Shown here one piece after another: positions 6,255 through 7,546 of a stretch of DNA of 7,546 nt. A program made the translations under genes and the position numbers. Position 1 is the first letter of the stretch, and each line of letters begins with the position of its first letter. The notes beneath the pieces are model-generated. The model had not been told where the DNA came from. It did not search any database and saw nothing but the letters and a program-made list of their open reading frames with translations. The stretch is from the NCBI GenBank assembly GCA_023395775.1, contig JAEWYA010000196.1, forward strand, positions 1 through 7,546, written 5' to 3'. Origin of the DNA: Bacillota bacterium. Its GTDB lineage: Bacteria > Bacillota > Clostridia > Oscillospirales > Oscillospiraceae.

Positions 6255-6290
6255 GTCAAAGGCGCGCTGCGTATGCGGCGCGCCTTTGAC
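6255..6290 (+). terminator. Strong hairpin after ridA, probable transcription terminator
   Basis: Arms at 6255-6270 and 6275-6290 pair over 16 bases with a single G-U wobble, closing a four-base GTAT loop. The stem is very GC-rich in its centre. It begins 30 bases after the ridA stop. The following bases (CTGCTCGTAATT) lack a proper T run and only TTT occurs inside the lower stem, so it is an atypical intrinsic terminator. It may work in both directions or instead stabilise the 3' end of the ridA mRNA. Confidence 0.6.
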
Positions 6291-6310
6291 CTGCTCGTAA
6301 TTAAAAACTC

Positions 6311-6339
6311 TTGTTTTAATGGAAAATTCGTATTAAAAT
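6311..6339 (+). promoter_or_regulatory. Candidate promoter of the membrane-protein/dsdA unit
   Basis: TTGTTT (6311-6316), a 17-base spacer and TAAAAT (6334-6339, five of six consensus) lie in a conspicuously AT-rich stretch just after the ridA hairpin. Transcription would start near 6346, about 50 bases before ATG 6396. The position between a terminator-like hairpin and the next gene supports the call, though the -35 box is weak. Confidence 0.5.
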
Positions 6340-6381
6340 ATTTATGGATTGTTTCAAGGCAAAAAGAAAGCAGATTAAGAC

Positions 6382-6388
6382 AGGAGGG
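6382..6388 (+). promoter_or_regulatory. Ribosome binding site of the small membrane protein
   Basis: AGGAGGG lies seven bases before ATG 6396. It decides the start over an in-frame ATG at 6273, which lies inside the ridA hairpin, upstream of the predicted promoter, and would add a non-conserved-looking N-terminus. Confidence 0.8.
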
Positions 6389-6395
6389 CCGACTT

Positions 6396-6626
6396 ATGAA
6401 AAAACTGTTTTCCGCCGCTGACCGTTACCTGCGGGCCTGCGATTGGAGGGACATTGCGGTGCTGAAGTTCTGCCTGTGCGCCTTGGGCGTGCTGGTGGGG
6501 CTGGCGGTTCCATCGCAAAAGAAAAAGCCTGCCGCTAAGATTGCGGGACTGGTTTTCGCAGTCACGTATGTGCCGCTGCTGGTGAAGTTTCTGTTCGCGC
6601 TGCGCGGTAAAGAGGACAATGAATAA
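6396..6626 (+). CDS. Small two-helix membrane protein of unknown function
   Basis: The 76-residue product begins MKKLFSAADRYLRACDWRDI and has two predicted membrane helices, about residues 19-38 and 48-69. They are separated by a short basic turn (PSQKKKPAAK), giving a helical hairpin with the turn probably on the cytoplasmic side. The tail is charged (RGKEDNE). From memory, similar short proteins occur widely in Clostridia and are sometimes labelled as a phosphate ABC transporter permease. Nothing here supports that label: it is far too short for a permease and no transporter genes adjoin. A strong ribosome binding site precedes ATG 6396. It is followed after 74 bases by dsdA, with no terminator seen between, so the two are probably co-transcribed. 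Function not recognised. Confidence 0.75.
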   Translation: MKKLFSAADRYLRACDWRDIAVLKFCLCALGVLVGLAVPSQKKKPAAKIAGLVFAVTYVPLLVKFLFALRGKEDNE

Positions 6627-6700
6627 GTGCTGAATCCGAAATCCGGAGAACAGAGGCGCATGGACCGACTGAAAACTGAAAATTGACAGGAGGGAAACCC
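6627..6700 (+). other. Short gap between the membrane-protein gene and dsdA
   Basis: This 74-base spacer has no terminator hairpin or good promoter. It contains a 7-base tandem repeat (ACTGAAA twice, from 6668) and ends in AGGAGGG (6688-6694), six bases before ATG 6701, a strong ribosome binding site for dsdA. Confidence 0.5.
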
Positions 6701-7546
6701 ATGAGAGCTGCGTGGAATGAAAATCCCGTGCTGCGGGACGTGATGGCGGCGGCGGAAACCTGCTGGATTAATCCCGAATGGGTGCCGTTTGAGACTATCC
6801 GGGACGGTCTTTCGGTGCGCCCAACGGAGGTGGATGACGCGGCGGCCCGACTGGACCGCTTCGCGCCGCTGCTGAGCAGGCTGTTCCCGGAGACGGCCGC
6901 GGACGGCGGGCGGATCGAGTCGCCGCTGAGGGAACTGCCCACCCTGCGCGAAAGGATGGGCTGGCGGGAGCGTATCCCCGCGGGACGGCTGTTTATAAAG
7001 ATGGACAGCGACCTCGCGGTAGCTGGGTCTGTCAAGGCAAGGGGCGGCATTTACGAGGTGCTAAAGCACACGGAGAATCTGGCTTTGTCGGCGGGGCTGC
7101 TGGGTGCGGGCGGAGATTACGCGGGCCTTGCCGATCACCGGGACTTCTTTGCAAAATACACGGTGCAGGTGGGGTCCACGGGAAATCTGGGTCTCTCCAT
7201 CGGGATCATGTCCGCCGCGCTGGGCTATCGGGCCGTGGTACACATGTCCGCCGACGCGCGGCAGTGGAAAAAAGATCTGCTGCGGCAAAAGGGTGTGGAT
7301 GTGCGGGAGTACGCAGGAGATTACGGGAAGGCCGTGGAGCAGGGACGGGCGCTGTCCGACGCGGACCCCACGAGCTATTTTGTGGACGACGAGCACTCCA
7401 AAAACCTGCTCCTGGGCTATGCGGTGGCGGGCCGCCGTCTGGCGGAGCAGCTGAAAGCGCAGGACGTGGCGGTGGACATGGAGCATCCCCTGTTCGTCAC
7501 GATTCCCTGCGGCGTGGGCGGAGCCCCCGGAGGGGTGGCCTATGGG
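6701..7546 (+). CDS. dsdA: D-serine ammonia-lyase (D-serine dehydratase), partial at the right edge
   Basis: The first 282 residues are present and open to the window end. E. coli DsdA has about 440, so roughly 160 are missing. It is a PLP enzyme of fold type II that converts D-serine to pyruvate and ammonia in the cytoplasm via 2-aminoacrylate. Diagnostic blocks are FPETAADGGRIESPL (62-76), AGSVKARGGIYEVLKH (108-123) with K112 as the PLP Schiff-base lysine, VGSTGNLGLSIGIMSA (157-172), VHMSADARQWKKDLLR (180-195), YFVDDEHSKNLLLGYAVAG (226-244) and PCGVGGAPGGVAYG (269-282), the glycine-rich phosphate-binding loop. The loop has Ala275 where E. coli has Gly, and DSDLAVAGS replaces the E. coli DSHLPISGS, both mild deviations near the active site. 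A strong ribosome binding site precedes ATG 6701. No DsdC-type regulator or D-serine transporter is seen. The ridA neighbour handles its reactive intermediate. Confidence 0.95.
   Translation, partial: MRAAWNENPVLRDVMAAAETCWINPEWVPFETIRDGLSVRPTEVDDAAARLDRFAPLLSRLFPETAADGGRIESPLRELPTLRERMGWRERIPAGRLFIKMDSDLAVAGSVKARGGIYEVLKHTENLALSAGLLGAGGDYAGLADHRDFFAKYTVQVGSTGNLGLSIGIMSAALGYRAVVHMSADARQWKKDLLRQKGVDVREYAGDYGKAVEQGRALSDADPTSYFVDDEHSKNLLLGYAVAGRRLAEQLKAQDVAVDMEHPLFVTIPCGVGGAPGGVAYG

Noticed and set aside
1..7546. Mobile elements, CRISPR arrays, tRNA or rRNA genes
   Set aside because: No transposase, integrase, terminal repeats, spaced direct repeats or RNA gene signatures were seen on either strand.

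Overview
The window looks like chromosomal DNA of a GC-rich, strictly anaerobic member of the Clostridia, plausibly an Oscillospiraceae-type gut bacterium. This is inferred from the [FeFe] hydrogenase, strong AGGAGG-type ribosome binding sites, GC-rich codon use with AT-rich intergenic gaps, and a small two-helix membrane protein of a kind common in Clostridia. No transposon, phage, CRISPR, rRNA or tRNA is visible.

Layout: on the minus strand, an AAA+ ATPase of the MoxR/CbbQ/NorQ type (929-1855) is followed, with an ATGA overlap, by the N-terminal 309 residues of a partner protein that runs off the left edge (1-929). The partner is presumably a von Willebrand A (VWA) protein, but its VWA domain lies outside the window. 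A 355-base divergent intergenic region (1856-2210) holds an excellent sigma-A promoter for the ATPase pair, a 20-base near-perfect palindrome, and a weaker candidate promoter facing right.

Rightward, an unusual two-gene hydrogenase unit follows. The first gene (2211-4049) fuses the iron-sulfur C-terminal domain of NuoF to a complete GltD/NfnL-like FAD and NAD(P)H oxidoreductase. The second (4043-5785, overlapping by 7 bases) is a full-length [FeFe] hydrogenase with all accessory clusters and H-cluster motifs. It probably exchanges electrons between NAD(P)H and H2 without the usual NuoE/NuoF FMN module, and may be the so-called glutamate-synthase-linked group (A2) of [FeFe] hydrogenases.

A ridA gene (5854-6225) follows and ends in a strong hairpin. 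Beyond it, a promoter candidate precedes a 76-residue two-helix membrane protein (6396-6626) and dsdA, D-serine ammonia-lyase (6701 to the right edge, partial). RidA hydrolyses the 2-aminoacrylate enamine/imine released by enzymes such as DsdA, so these neighbours make metabolic sense together: D-serine to pyruvate plus ammonia. The pyruvate could feed fermentation that needs H2 as an electron sink.

The most interesting content is the hybrid electron-input subunit joined to the hydrogenase and its divergent arrangement with a MoxR/VWA-type chaperone pair.
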